Origin: Lutjanus erythropterus
Taxonomy: Eukaryota > Chordata > Actinopteri > Lutjaniformes > Lutjanidae
Direction: 5' to 3'
DNA length: 64,000 nt
Assembly (NCBI GenBank): GCA_020091685.1
Contig: CM034591.1
Span: 23,465,312 to 23,529,311 of the forward strand
The translations under genes and the position numbers were made by a program. Positions 1-13,190 of the stretch are shown here, one piece after another. The notes under the pieces were generated by a model that saw nothing but the letters and a program-made list of their open reading frames with translations, did not search any database and was not told the DNA's origin. Within the stretch, counting starts at the first letter, position 1; the number at the start of each line of letters is the position of its first letter.

Positions 1-2870
1 AGTTATGCAAGACCAAAAATCTAGCCTCAGTGTAGGTATTTTTGTACGAGGGAGAGAAGCAGAGGCACTGTGACATACAAACATTGTGTAACAGGGTCAA
101 TATGTGCTGCTTAAATTACCCAGGATGTTTTTTAGGAATGTGGAGCACCAGATTGCTATCATTTGGTCCACACACAATATTTAGGAAGGCAGCATGCTTT
201 CCTTGCAAATCCCTGGGATAGGCTTTTTTTAATTGGCTGAACTTAATCAATAAACCCCAATTCCCCCATCTTATTGCTTCTGCCTCACCTCTTCTTTAAA
301 GTGTTCATTAAACACAAATGAAACACCACATATGTTGTCCCCATTTTCAAGAAAGCCATTAAAGATTGTGTTGGAGTTCAGATTAAGTCCAAGAATATGT
401 GGATTGTTCCACAACAAAGCCATATGGACATTGTTTGTATGTATATTTCCTCTGTCTTTGATATGCAATGCATGATTATGTATAAGCAGTCCACTTAACG
501 TCCTCCATTCAGTTCCTGCATTTATCTCTGCACACAGTATGGGCTGGTCTTTCTTATTTCAGTCCACAGGGAGCACACATTGGTGTGTAGGCACAAAGAG
601 GATATATTTTCAACACCACTTTAATAACTTCCAACCTGGCAGGTTGGTTTTGTCTGTGCAGGCAGAGCCCTGTTATCAGTTAGACAGACTGTCAAGACAG
701 ACATCAAGTTTTCACACAATCACCCATCAAGCCGCCCCGCTATAGCTATACTATCTCTCCTAAACATCATGCATCAGCCTTCACTGGTAGAATTAGATAG
801 TGTTGCTGCCCACACAAACACACGAACACAAGCACACATGCACAGACAGATCAAATCAATGGCTACCTTCCTCCACATCAGGAAGTGCTGTACAGTAGGT
901 GGCCAATGGAGGAGTCCACCCACTCACAGGATATTCAATTGCAAGCATGTACAAATTCATCCACTCTCTATCTCACTCATGTTCGCATGGGATCAACTAC
1001 ATTTACACATGAACCTCTGGGCAAGTGCTGCTTGTGTGTGCACACCCACATATGTGGACTCAACATAGAAACAGACACACACACAAACGGGGTCTCTGTC
1101 ACATGAAAACATCTCGTGATTTGAGCCACCTAGAAATATTTTGAAAGCAGCTGGATTTATGAATGAATTGAGCGGAGAAGAAAATGGCTCAGAGTGCACT
1201 TTCGATTTTTCTTTTCTTTTTTTTTTTTATGTGCATTACTTTTTAAAAAAATACCCAAGGTAGTAGAATTGGGTGGAGATGGTAAAGACATGTCCCTACC
1301 AATACCCAGGGACTACTAAATTGTCCCTAGCAATAATATTGATAAAGAAAAAAAAAATAGAACAGAACGACTGTTGTATATCAGTGTTTGTAAAACTGTT
1401 TTCATTATTTTGACAAAGCATTTATGCTACTTATAGACACAAAACAATGCATTTTTTTTAAAGTTTTCAAAGATTGCATCTCCTCCTCATTATGCCTCAC
1501 ACTGGTTTGGTCCATTACCTACCTATAACCACAGGTCTCTTTTCTTTGCCAACATATTTAAGGGGGGAAGTGAGAAATATATGCAAATCTATTATATTGT
1601 AAATTGCATGCTGTAATCTCACAGTCAGCACTCCTCTGTCAGCAGCTCAGCATCTCTCCATGTTTATTGTGTATTTTAAAAATGCAGCCAAATTTTGGCC
1701 TACATTTGGGCTACATTTAGCTAATAAACAACTTTAATGGGTTGTCAGTCAATACTGTCAGATCATAATGACAAGAAGTGAATATGTTACAATTAACAGA
1801 GCAAAACTGTAACATTTTAGGGGAGAAATCCTGAAAATATAGGCTACCATAAACCCTTTGCACTTAGTAATATATGTAGCATGTCGTGCTATATCTGTAA
1901 CTGTCTGTTTTTTCCCGTCCTTTCAAAATGAGACAGAATCAGGTGAGGAGCGTGCAATTGACTGTGCAATGAACATGAAGGAGTGTAACTGGGGGAGGGG
2001 AGCTGAGAATATTAACCCAAGAGCCTGAGTCCATCCCCTCCTCCAGGTCTCGTGTTAGACATCGCCAAGAGAAATCCGCTCATTAGGATGGCGAGAAGCA
2101 CATATATCAAACGCAGATAGCTGTCAGTTCTCCTCTGGGGGTTCCAGCCATGATATTAGAGCAGAAAAGCTGTGTGTCTGTGGGCCATATACGTATATAC
2201 TGTACATATATATTTACGTGTGTGTGTGTGTGCGTGTTGTATACCTTTGGAAAATTTCCTCCTGTGGCACGGTGGCAGCTGCTACATTACTGTTAAAACA
2301 TTAATTTTACTGTGTGAGTGGATTCTTGGGAAATAAGGTTGACTTTGAAGCTACTGTAGGACTCTGCAGAGGTCATCCTGGAAATAAAAAAAGATCACTT
2401 CATGATCTGAATTCTTTGATGCAAATATTACACTGAAAATCATGTCGGAATTTAGTGGAATGAATTAATCTTTACTCATTAACTTAACATTTTATTTATT
2501 CAAATTATTTAAACTTAAAATTTCCAGTATTTATTCTCAGAACACTACAGAATTTATACACACGTTCTTGTTCAGTGTATTAACAGTCTTCCCAGCATGC
2601 ATTCACTGTAAAAGCAAAATAAAGTTGAGAAACTCAAAATTAGTTAAAAAATAAGTTCAGAAAAAGCTTTACTGACTAATAATGTTTTGATGAAATAATT
2701 TACTTTTCTTCTTTAGATAATCTTGAATATTTGAGTTTGAGAAGCCTGAAAAATCACATTGAAATGAGAGTGAATAATTGACTAATAGTTAATAATTTAA
2801 TATTTTCAATTGCTGTGATTTAATTTTCAAGCACATTAATCAGGTTCACAGCTCACTGACACTGAATTTT

Positions 2871-2880
2871 TGGATGGATG

Positions 2881-2914
<34 letters not shown>

Positions 2915-2915
2915 C

Positions 2916-2966
<51 letters not shown>

Positions 2967-2974
2967 CAGATCAT
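2871..2974. repeat. GATA tetranucleotide microsatellite
   Basis: About 100 bp of nearly perfect GATA units, opening with GGAT units and interrupted by GACA variants. The minus-strand open frame through it reads as a Leu-Ser-Ile-Tyr repeat and is an artefact of the repeat. Confidence 0.95.
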
Positions 2975-3368
2975 ACATTGATACATTGATCTAAATGTTT
3001 TCTGCACAGCATTAAAATCATGTTTATACATTCTGGCAATGTACACACTAAGTAATGTCCTTTTTTCAAGGTCATATTAAAAGTTAAAATCAGCTTTTTC
3101 TTATATATATATTTATATATGTAATTGGGGGACACAAAGATGTGTAAGATAGTTTGATTTTTTGCTCCTTGTACAATAAATCACGGGTGGAATTAGCATC
3201 CCTGGGGATGCAGGAAAGTGGGCAACTGTGTCTGGGAAGCCTGTTGGTCTGTGCTGTTTAATGGACTGACTGTCACACAGAAGAATACCCCTGAAACAGA
3301 TGGTTACCTGAGTGGGAAAGGTCACTGACAATCTTCCCTGCCCTTTTCTTTGCCCTTGTGTCATGTAG

Positions 3369-3396
3369 GTTTTCTTTTTTTTTTTTTTTTTTTTTT
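3369..3396. repeat. Poly-T tract
   Basis: A run of more than 25 T bases with no function visible. It could be the reverse-strand poly(A) end of an old retroposed sequence, but no flanking element is recognisable. Confidence 0.7.
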
Positions 3397-4787
3397 GAAG
3401 GAGGGGAGTTGGCAGCTACCACTCAGTGCTGCAGACAAAAACACTTAAGCTTGTCACTGGAACAGGAGGTGAAAGAACGCCTGACACTGATGGTGTGTGA
3501 TCGTGGAAATTGGACCATGATTGGTTGCGAGATATAAGGCTCCCTAGGCTGTGACTGAGTGTATATCTTCTGTGGAACCTTAATAGTGATAAATTGTTGA
3601 CTGACTCATTGTTATTTTTAGTGATGAAACCTGCCATGACGGGCTGCCCTGCAAACTTGGAGCTTGATGGAACGGGTGGTGGTTGTGAGTCACTAGTGGC
3701 ATTTCGATTTGCTTTGACCTGAAACAGAAGCATCTGAAAAACAGTAGTGCTAATTGTAAAACTATCGCTCTGCTTTACAACATTTTTGGACTAAAACATT
3801 TCTGTCATATAAATTCTACATGAGAGATACTGGATACATTTAGTTCTTAATAGCAGCACCATGGAGGCCACACTTGACCTTCAAATTGCACCTTTATTAA
3901 TTAAAATTAGTGAGACAACGGTACTGAATATGGTAAAAGTTGTGTAGAGCTGAAACTGTCCTGCTAACAGTTATTAATAAACCCATAAAGTGAGTACACA
4001 GGTCAGTTTATATCACTGTAATATAAACTATTTGTTTTAACTTAGTGTCCAGGCTGCCTAATAATTTAAGATCACTTCAATTGAAGAGTAGATTGAAGAG
4101 ACGAGTTGAGGTAATTTTGTTATGAAATAAAACAAATAAGTATTTCTAGTCAAATAAACCCGATATTAATTAAGTTGTCCTTGAGAAAACATGTTTAATA
4201 AGGTAAGATATTAAATCAAATCAACAACTCTTAAGTCAAACTGACAAATATTACAAACAAATTTGATTTCCTTTTACATTTTTACAGTGTTTCGTGATTG
4301 TGAAAACAAACAACCATAACTTTTGATGACAGCAAGTTTCCATGATAATAAATGTTTTCTTCAAACTATAAAAAAGAGGGGTCTCAGGAGAGTTTTAACT
4401 CTATTTCAGTGCATGCTGGGAAGTGTGCTGGTCATGTTAAGTTATGTGAATATTATGTTAAATTACACCTGAAAAATTGCAAACCTATCCTGTAAACCAA
4501 ACCATGAAACCGATGCTTGCTGTCCCTCTTATCTGATACTTGTTACATAAATATCTCATAGTGGCTGCATATCAAACTCACTATGTGCACATCAGGCACA
4601 TAGCACACAATTCTGGACCCTGTACATAAACATTCTTCCCCACATCCACCAAAATTTTAATGATCACTTTCTGGATTAAGTCCAGATTATATAGCTGACC
4701 TCCTGACCACCTATGACCTTAAAGTGCAACCTGAGATCCCCTGGGAGGTAATTCCAGGTCATTCCTAAATCAAACCTTAGAATTAAG

Positions 4788-4955
4788 GGTGACCAGACCT
4801 TTACTGTTTGGGCCCCTCATTTGTTGCATAGACTTTGATTGATTTCACCATTTTATTATCTTATTATCTGTTCCTATTGCTTTTTTTGTGCAGTGCTTTG
4901 TAATTTGTTTTGAAAAGCGCTATATAAATAAAAGCATCATTATTTTTAATTATTA
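4788..4955 (+). mobile_element. LINE 3' tail (CR1/L2/Rex1-like), truncated
   Basis: A stretch near 4788-4830 reads like a decayed form of the C-terminal end of a fish CR1/L2-type reverse transcriptase frame (the 'gaccagacctttactgttt' region). It is followed by the tail hallmark GCGCTATATAAATAAA at about 4917-4932 and a short ATTATT-like terminus. Nothing upstream resembles reverse transcriptase or endonuclease, so this is a strongly 5'-truncated copy. The CR1/L2 grouping rests on the tail sequence; the exact family is not determined. Confidence 0.65.
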
Positions 4956-5209
4956 CTCCATCCCCCCACCCCTCAGTTCTATGCCCCTGGTGCATATATA
5001 AAAATAAACTCAGGTACATATAATATGCACACATGAGTGGATCAATACATTTAGATTTCTATAAAGGAATTTAAAAATCCTAATTAAATATAAATATGCA
5101 GAATGCGCATAGTGAGTATCTGAACATGGGGATAAAGTTAATCAAGTATGGTTTTTCATCATTTTGGACTGATGAAAGATTGTGACTGCCATTTCTAATT
5201 CATGTTCTG

Positions 5210-5390
5210 GTTTGCTAGGGGACACCGGGGGCGATTGTAAAAAATTTTATTTTTTCTTCATAACTCACAGAGTACTTGAAACACACTAGGCATCTTTTGA
5301 TATGAGAAGCATGTGAACTAATTAATATTGTAATTTATATATTTTCACTGACAAGGACAAAATTGTTATGTTTAATTTAATGCTAGAGAT
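5210..5390 (+). repeat. Dispersed repeat, copy 1 (left end)
   Basis: Starts near a TAGGGGACACCGGGGG motif, followed by a T-rich stretch and then 'actcacagagtacttgaaa...catcttttgatat'. The same order of motifs occurs at about 14580-14700 and, without the first part, at about 11510-11560. It looks like a fish interspersed repeat; I cannot name the family. This copy loses similarity after about 5330-5390 and lacks the acceptor-plus-open-frame segment of the other two copies. Confidence 0.55.
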
Positions 5391-6496
5391 CAGTGCTTCA
5401 ACTTCCCCCCAGGTAGGGGCAATTAGTAGTGACTCAGTGCAACTGAGTTACTGTCGCTACACCTGCAGCTTTCAGTGATAATGGTGGCACACTGATGAAG
5501 GCCAGATGTCTGAAAACCTGATTTTCTGCCATGACCAAGTAAATGGCTTGTTGGATGATATTACTCCTGAGTGTGACCTTTTTATCTCTACATAACGGTA
5601 GCAGATTTAACATCAAAATTGGGAGTAATTGTTAAAACACTCTGCCTTTGATTCCTCAGAGAAGCTAACTAAAGCAGATTCTCATTTTTCATTTCACCCA
5701 GACAGTTCACGATCACCCAAGGAAGAGAGCCGGGATAAGAGCTAAGATAACCTGGCTTAGACCCAAGAGAGAGATGCATCGTCATCGCCGGCCCACTTAA
5801 ATTCTGCACCAGCCCACATCCTCCTCTTCAAAACCCCTGCATAACAAATCCCAATGTCACTGCTAGGAATAAGTCATGAGTTTGGCAAATGCCGCAGCCA
5901 CCACAGGTTTGGCTGGAAGTAACATTACTGCAGCTAGTAAGCTAACATTAGTTAGTTGAACATGCTAACAGTAGAGCAAATAAAGATGGAGTTTAATCCA
6001 TTCCCCACACATGTGCTCTTGTGTTTTAGGTTTTTGAAAGACTACAATAAAACACCACTGTCCAAAACTCATCAAACACCAAGAGCCTCATGCACACCAC
6101 TTCAACAAACTTCTACTGCAAACAGCAACTGTCCAAAGTCTGCAATTTGTATGAAATATAATATCCCTCAAATGACCAAAAAAAAGTTAAAAATAGTACT
6201 TATGCAAATAAAGTAAATAAATTCTACAATTTACACAATTATAAATGTATTAAAATGATGAACAAATCATTTTTATATCAGTTAAAAGACACTATGATAC
6301 TGGTTTGGAGAGTGACTGTTCACACCCCACACTAATTGCACCAGGTGTGAGCTGATTGTTGCAGAAAAACTACAAGCTGCTGCGCTGCTTTCCAACAGTA
6401 ACCCCACATCTTCTTTATGCTTTTGCTTACTTTAATATTTTTTTTTTTCTTCACTCGCCTTATGTTTTGCTTGCGCTCATGCCACAGTGAGGAAAC

Positions 6497-9400
6497 ATGC
6501 TTTCAACACTTAACTTCTCAGCTCCTGACGACTTCAACCTGTCAGGTGTTGACCCTCTGAGACTGCAGGAGCTGACTCACCGCTCCGTCAAAGTAAGCAT
6601 AATAATCGTTTTGGGCGTGATGATCACTTTGGGAAATGTTGCAGTTCTCCTGGTTATTTCTTCCTCCGTGGCCGGTTGGTCCAGAAACTCTCGGTACTTT
6701 CTGCTCTCTCTCACTGCTGCAGACTCTGCGTTTGGACTGCTGGTCATGCCCTTGAATCTGTGGGTGAGTCTGCTAAAGGACTACACTGAAGGGCCAGATG
6801 CTCTTTGTCATGTCGTGGCCTTTTGCAACGCCACCGTCTACTCCACCTGCATGTACTCACTGGCCACCATCAGCCTGGAGAGGTACATAGCAGTGTTTTA
6901 CCCGCTGCAGTACACCTCTCTGATGACAAGAAAAAGGACTTTACTCCTCATTGCCTTCTCCTGGTGCTTCCCTCCGTTTCTTTTGCTGCCTGTATCACTT
7001 CCAGACAGCATCATCGAGGTGCATTTCTCTACTGCATCACTGGTCTGCAACCCATCCTACTCCACTAATGTCGGATACTCCCTGAGCTTGACATGTTTCA
7101 TATTTTTCCCCTGCTCCATCATCATGACATATGCAAACCTGAGAGTGTGGTGCGCTGCCAAGAGACAGCGGCTCAAACTGCGCCAATACAACTGTGCGCA
7201 ACGCAGGAGACACAATGTGGCATCCAGGGTGCTGGTGCCTGTAATGGCAGCATATTACATCTGTTGGACACCCTGCATGGCAGCTATGATCTACAATGGT
7301 AAGCAAAGAATCAGTGGGAATAAACCTTTTGAGGGTGGTCATGTTTGAGTAGAAATACTCAGGCTTAAGTTGCAATAAAGGGCTTAAGACACCCCAGTTG
7401 GCTAATGAATATAATGGTGACTCATTAAAAGCTACAGTATAAGAGGTTGCTTTGGTTTTGAACTGATAAAACGTAAAAAGAAGACTCTGAAGCAAAATTA
7501 GACATTTAGACTACAGATTGTAGATTGAAGTGTGCACAGAAACCAAAGGTTAAATTTAAGCAGTTAATTCACTTGTGCTATTGTATTCTCTTTTCAGACC
7601 TCTTCGGCTTAAAAAAAAAAAAGGACAGGGTTTGACATTTACAAATAACTCCTTTACTTAATTCCCTTATTTTCCCCATAATCCTGTTGATGGCACACCT
7701 ATTGAAAAATTGCTCCCAACATACTGTACAGTATTCCATTTATCAATGTGGACATTTGTGGAACGTTATAAATAATGGATGGATGAATGCCATTTGCTGA
7801 AATAATTGGACTTGGACATTAAGAAAACTAAGACAGAGGTGTTCAACTTTCAGTAAGTGCAAATTATGATCCATGACACCACAACTGAAAACTGGAGAAA
7901 GCTATAGAGAATATTGCAGCTAATGCATCCTCTTGATGCATATCCAGACTTGATGATTTTAACTGTTGTAAAATATATGAAAACTGCCCTTGCAACACAC
8001 TTTTTGCATAGCCAGAACAGTATTTTAGGCTAAACTTCCTGACCTAGTTGATACTACAGTTACTGAAAGAGCAAAATTATTTTACAGTGAATACTAATAT
8101 AGAAAATGACATGTCATCCTTGCATATGAATTTTTCCTTTAAAGGGACAGTTCACCCCCAAAATGCATATTTTTCCTCTGGTCTGTAGTGCTATTTATCT
8201 AGCTAGATTGTTTTGAGTGTGAGTTGCTGTTTTTTGGTGATATCAGCCACATATATGTCTGACTTCTCTCAAATATAATGGAACTAGATGGCACTCGTGG
8301 CACTTGTGGTGCTCAAAATGGAAAAACAATACCTCAGAAACCCTCAATGATGAAAATGGTTCCTACTGCTCCTCTAAAACTTGGCATCTCATACCAAAAC
8401 AATCTATGGGTAAAAAGCACTATAGATATGGAGAAAAATGTGTATTTTTGATTCTGGGGTGAACTGTCCCTTTAACATATCCATGAATCAAATCATCAGT
8501 GTGGATATTTGGGGAACATATGGATAATGGATAGTTTGATGTCTTTTGCTCAAATGTGAGACCGTGGGTCTACCCTCAGGCAAAGCCGGTTTACTTGCTT
8601 ATTTTTGCTCAATTCCTGAATGTCTCTGAGATCATGTTTGTTATTTGATCCCACAGACACTCAACAGTTTGTCCATGATAGCCTAATATTCCTGTAACTT
8701 CAGACTACACCAAATACATAGATAGGTCTGTCAAAAGACATTAATTAGTTTCTGACCCTGGGAAAGATGGGAAACAGTAAAATTCTCCTATACTTTATCA
8801 GTCAACTATCTCTGTAACTAAACCACACACATTTAGGCTATTTTATGTGTTCTACCTTTTCATTTCCATACACTGAGCCTCACCTGAAACTGTTTAGAGC
8901 CCCCATGGAGAGTCCCGCCTCTGGCTTTGAAAACCTTTTGGATTATAGAATTAAAGCTCCTGATATGGACCTAGTTGATCTTACAATAACTGAAGAAGTG
9001 CAAAATTACCTTGCAATGAAGAAAACTTTTATATGATGACATTTGGAACGAATTAACAGAATCATGAAAAATTGGAATGATAGAATAAATAACCTGTAAG
9101 ATATGACAGAAAGTATAACACTTGGGTCTGTGGATACTCGAGTTGGTCAGATTATGATTAAGCTGTTTTTTGGTCACATGTTTTTTTACCTTGAAGGACA
9201 AAAAAATCAAAGTTCATTCAGGGCTTTGTTGATATGCGGTATTTTTTTGTGCTTATGACGTATTTCTGGGGTTCAAAGGTAGCAAGAAACCTCAAAAGGT
9301 AGATAGGTATTTAAATGTCCTAGATTAGTTTCCTTTTTTTTAAATAAAAGAACGTTTATGGCTGTTTCCCTCTTTACCAATGTGTCCATTGATTTCAGCC

Positions 9401-11278
9401 GGAACTGTTCTGAGAGGTAATAGCTGTCAAAGTTATTTATGTAATTCTGGGCATGAATATATTCATTCAAGGCCAGTTTTATGACTCAGGCCTTTTTTGA
9501 CTTTTTCTCATTTACCCCAACCATGTGCTGTCTTGGAGTAATCAAGGCTGAAAGTGGCGTCACAGCTTGAATATTTTTAGAAGTGAAGAGACCTTTTTCC
9601 AAAGAGGGCTGTAATTCATCTGATATGGATGAAAATCCCTGCAAAATGAAGCTGACAGTCTTAACTGAAACTTCAAAGTGTGCTGCTGTCCAAACGCTAG
9701 TGAGCCTCACTGTAAAGCGGTTGCCTCCTCTCTACCAAATCTAGCAGTTAATTTTGTACTTTTATATCTAGACTATAAATGTTACATTGATGGCTTCATA
9801 TCATTGCTCTCAGGGGAAAGACTCGCATCTCCCAGGGTGATTTTTCATGTTTTATTATCAGTTGATGTATTACATGCTCATCTATGGTTTTAAAATAAAA
9901 TGCATCATTTAATATAGATCATAAAGCAGTGAAGTGAAGTGACCCCTTTCATAAAAAAGGTCAACAAAAGGTCAACCACTTTCTTCCAGCTTCTTCTGGA
10001 AGCTGTTGCATGTCAGTCAATTGAAGCAAGAAATTCCTCACTGTGTGTGTCTTGACAGAGAAAGCTGAGTTCTCTTGCTGCAAAACCCATTATTCTTCCT
10101 GCATCCAGTGACATCACAGTGATGTAACTGGAGGCAAGGATGAACTACATGCACTGTTAGGTTGGAGTCTCTGCCTCTGGATAACCAGGGGGACATACAA
10201 ATATTTGTCCCAATCCCGAAGTCCCCGCTAAAGCCTTGAGACATCATGAACTTGAATGTGGGTGGCTGCAAGGTCCTAAAATGGTATAAATAGGAATGGG
10301 ACAATGGGACTTCATAACATATCATGTTACCTCTATGGCTTTTGAATTTTTTATTTTACGGTTTTTAAATTCTTCAAGGACAAAACACTTAAGTGACAGA
10401 CTGCATGAACTGAATGTCTTGCGGGTCCTTGCCTTACAGAGTTTACATTTACATGTAAACTTCTTTTTTTTTTCTTGTAGTTCCTTCTATGTTCATTTTT
10501 TACCTAATTAAGAAAAGGATAATATACAAACATTAGGGTAAGCAATAAAAATGAAGAACATAAAATGAAAATATTGAAAGATAATTAGGCCTGCATACAA
10601 AAAAAACAGGAGTACACGTACACGCAAATATAAACATACAGTCAGAAGTATTCAGTTCTAGAAGAAAAGGTAAGATCTCAGTTAGGGTTTTTGAAATTTT
10701 CTGTTTGTGTATGAGAAAACTTTGCACATAGAGTAACTTGCATACAGAATAGTTAAATTGATTAGATATTCGCGAGCATCATCCAATGCTTCTGGAGTTC
10801 CCCTGGTGACCCAGTGTTAAACATCACAGCACTATGAACTGTGGGTAATTCTCTCAGGCAAAGTCTGCAGAAATGTGGACTTACTGAAAGTGTGCGTGTA
10901 GGACTCAGAGTGTGTGTGATATGTACTCATGTACTTGACAATTTTCCCTTTAACTCTTGTGGTCCTTGTGTTGTTTATGTCCTCTTAGCCATCTCAGGTA
11001 GCAGCGTACCGGAGTGGATTGAGTTTGTGGTGGTGTGGCTGCCGACCTCCAACGGCTTCCTCAACTGCATCTTCTACTTCTGGATAAACCGAAGCTTCCG
11101 CCGGAAATTCCACCTCATCTTCCAGAGGCTGGCTCTGGCCCTCTGCCCTGAGCTGGCTGATACTCTTGGGTGCTGCAGCACTTCAAAGACACAGTCAGGA
11201 ATTCTGGATAATAACAACAGCGTCCATGAGCGTTCCTCAAGTGTGTCCTCCACCTGCACCCTGTTGAGCTTGGCTTAG
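6497..11278 (+). CDS. Class A (rhodopsin-like) GPCR, orphan, two exons
   Basis: Seven-transmembrane receptor predicted to act at the plasma membrane; ligand unknown. Exon 1 is 6497-7298 and exon 2 10989-11278. The GTAAGC donor and TTAG acceptor join in phase 1 to give 363 residues. The N-terminus has sequons at N6 and N14 and no signal peptide. TM1 contains LGN (45-47), TM2 LTAAD (72-76), C104 and C184 can form the conserved disulfide, ERY (128-130) ends TM3, and CWTP (256-259) marks TM6. In exon 2, TM7 carries NCIFY (293-297) where most class A receptors have NPxxY. A basic helix 8 (RSFRRKF) and a Ser/Thr-rich tail, a possible arrestin site, follow. NCxxY also occurs in GPR21/GPR52, and the general look is aminergic-like, but I cannot assign a subfamily. 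The ATG follows an upstream stretch without a compatible coding exon. No neighbour suggests its role. Confidence 0.9.
7299..10988 (+). other. Intron of the GPCR gene
   Basis: A 3.7 kb GT-AG intron between TM6 and TM7. It contains a TTAA-flanked MITE at 8139-8475 and a short palindromic stretch at about 10442-10461. The stretch 9900-10330 has repeat-like character but no recognised family. Open frames inside it are short and domain-free; I see no nested gene. Confidence 0.75.
8139..8475. mobile_element. TTAA-type MITE (piggyBac- or Kolobok-like, non-autonomous)
   Basis: The left end reads TTAA then AGGGACAGTTCACCCC; the right end reads GGGGTGAACTGTCCCT then TTAA. The 16-bp terminal inverted repeats match perfectly and are flanked by TTAA on both sides (8139-8142 and 8472-8475). 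The ~330-bp element has no coding capacity. A TTAA duplication is used by piggyBac and Kolobok transposases; which one mobilised this copy cannot be told from the ends alone. Confidence 0.9.
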
Positions 11279-11364
11279 GATGTCCACACCTGCAGGGCAC
11301 TGCTGACATGTCAAAGAACGTGGTCAGTGACCTCTGTGCTGTCTTGTATCATCTGGCCGAGCTT

Positions 11365-11960
11365 CTTAAGTGAAGCCACGTTTTTGACTTATCCACATAT
11401 GTAAGGTGTCATAAATATAATCAGAGTAATGGGTCACATGGGTTACCATTCAGTGGTTGATACTGAGACTGGTTATGATGGCGAGTATTTGAAATAATCA
11501 CTGTACAGTCTGCTAGTCATCTTTTGACATAAAAAACATATGTGTGCACTAATTAACAGAATTGCTATATTTGCAACAACTACATTAGCATATCAGCATA
11601 GCTCTGTTAATTTTTAATCAATAACCTGGAGATAAAATTGATTTAAGTTTAAGTTCACAGTCATCTAAGCTTTAGACAGCGTAAGAAAAACACTGCGCAT
11701 CCAAAAAGTAACTTTCATACTTCAAAATCATTTTTTTGTTGATAATTTATGCTGAGGTGAAATGATCCTGCTCCTGTTCCACAGGAAGAGAGAGAAGCCT
11801 ATTAAGCATGTGCAGATTAAGTGTCATCACTGTAGCCAAGTTCTTGACATATCCATATATATATAAGGTATCATAAGTAAGATTAATGGGTCACAATTCA
11901 ATGGTTAATACTGGGTCAGGTTATGATGGCAAGTATTTGAAATAATCACTGTACAGTCTA
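11365..11960 (+). repeat. A-B-A' duplicated block in the GPCR 3' flank
   Basis: Segment A (about 11365-11513) recurs as A' (about 11830-11960) with roughly 80-85% identity by eye. Shared landmarks are 'taatgggtcaca', 'ggttatgatggc' and 'aataatcactgtacagtct'. Between them is segment B (about 11514-11829), which is copy 2 of the dispersed repeat also seen at 14680-15000. The direct repeats are far longer than any transposase target duplication. Confidence 0.75.
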
Positions 11961-13054
11961 CTTAATTATAATTTGAGTTCTATTGACTAATGTATATTTT
12001 TCTTATTTTTATTTTTAATCAAGTTTCAGTCTAAAAAATAGTATGCATTTGACTGGAGCACAGCCACAGTTTATAACTTATTTAGATTTTTTGTTTTACT
12101 CAAGCAGACCAGATTTGATTTACTGTCAGAGACGGCCTCTTAAACCACCTTTTAGTTGTTTTATAGTTACTGTAGCCATCGACCTTGTCTGTGCCCCAGT
12201 TATGCCTACATTATTCTGTATACAGTTATATAATCAGCCTTTTATTAGTGTCAGCTGTTGCACACGCAGACTCGTTGCTTGGGTCAACATATTTCAGACA
12301 TTTGAGGTTAGTCAATTATGTTATCACCAGAAACTGATATTTAGACTTCTATTCATAGGAGACATTTGTGTTTTGTGATTAGAAGCACTTTGAAGGATTG
12401 AGGCCATCTACCTCATCTTCAATTTAAACTGTGTGTCGAAGACCTTGGCATATAACAGCTGGGGGAAGTTAACCTTTAAGTCACGGCATTTCACTGTATG
12501 CAAGGAGAAAAGTAATTAAGCAGCTACGCCGTAGAAAGGTCACCGCATTTGTGCCAGCATAGAGATAACTTGGGTAACTTCTGAGGCTGTGGTTGTTTAT
12601 TTTGAGACATTAAGTCCATGATCTTCTTTCAGTATCTTCTACTACGGTATGGATTCATCCTGACAATTCCCATGTCATTTTGTGTGAAAAGAGTTAGCCG
12701 ACATGGCGAATTCAAAAACAAACTAAAATTCAGAAATGTTTTAGGCAACTTATTTTAGCCTTTGAGTTGCTGCTTGGTCTCACCGTCCTTAGAGTCTGTG
12801 TGTTGGCAAATGGTGACTCCCCACAAACATGCAGAAATTATTCAAATGTATTGAACAGCAGAAGCTCTGTCAGTAAAACATGTGGGAGAAATGACCAACG
12901 TAATAATAATATTTTGTATGTTTACATTTTTTTTCTAAATTCATAATTTTTATAAAGAATGAATAAATAACATTTGATAATGTATTGGTTTATGGATGAT
13001 CTGTTAAATTAAATAAAGCGTTATGCCTTTGAATTCTGCTGTCACTTGGTTTGA

Positions 13055-13190
13055 GTTAGACATATCATCAAAAAATGACTTAGTATCTGAAAATAATGAG
13101 TTGCTATCTCAAAATAAAAGCTAAATATCTCATAATGAATGAATGAATGATGTAGTATCTCAAAATAATGGAAAAAATAATGACTCAGAA
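13055..13190. repeat. Degenerate tandem repeat
   Basis: Irregular units built on 'tagtatctcaaaataatga' recur about five times with decay, alongside a short GAAT run. No function is visible. Confidence 0.5.

Larger units (their letters stand above)
1..6496. other. Gene-poor region upstream of the GPCR gene
   Basis: I find no convincing gene in this stretch. The open frames present are short, have no recognisable domain, and several lie in simple repeats (CA-rich sequence near 1020-1090, GATA repeat near 2871-2974). It also holds a short GT run near 2218-2232, a poly-T tract at about 3369-3396, a CR1/L2-type LINE tail near 4790-4950 and a dispersed repeat near 5210-5390. About 1920-2160 is a non-repetitive, GC-richer block that might be conserved noncoding DNA. 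The 5' UTR and promoter of the GPCR probably lie in the last few hundred bases, but no TATA box or initiator is clear. Confidence 0.6.

Noticed and set aside
2846-3046. Minus-strand frame with a Leu-Ser-Ile-Tyr repeat
   Set aside because: It is only the translation of the GATA microsatellite.
7037-7495. Long minus-strand frame opposite GPCR exon 1
   Set aside because: Antisense shadow of the receptor exon, with no domain and no splice support.
12043-12378. 111-codon plus-strand frame downstream of the GPCR
   Set aside because: No recognisable family, AT-rich codon use, no promoter or partner exon.
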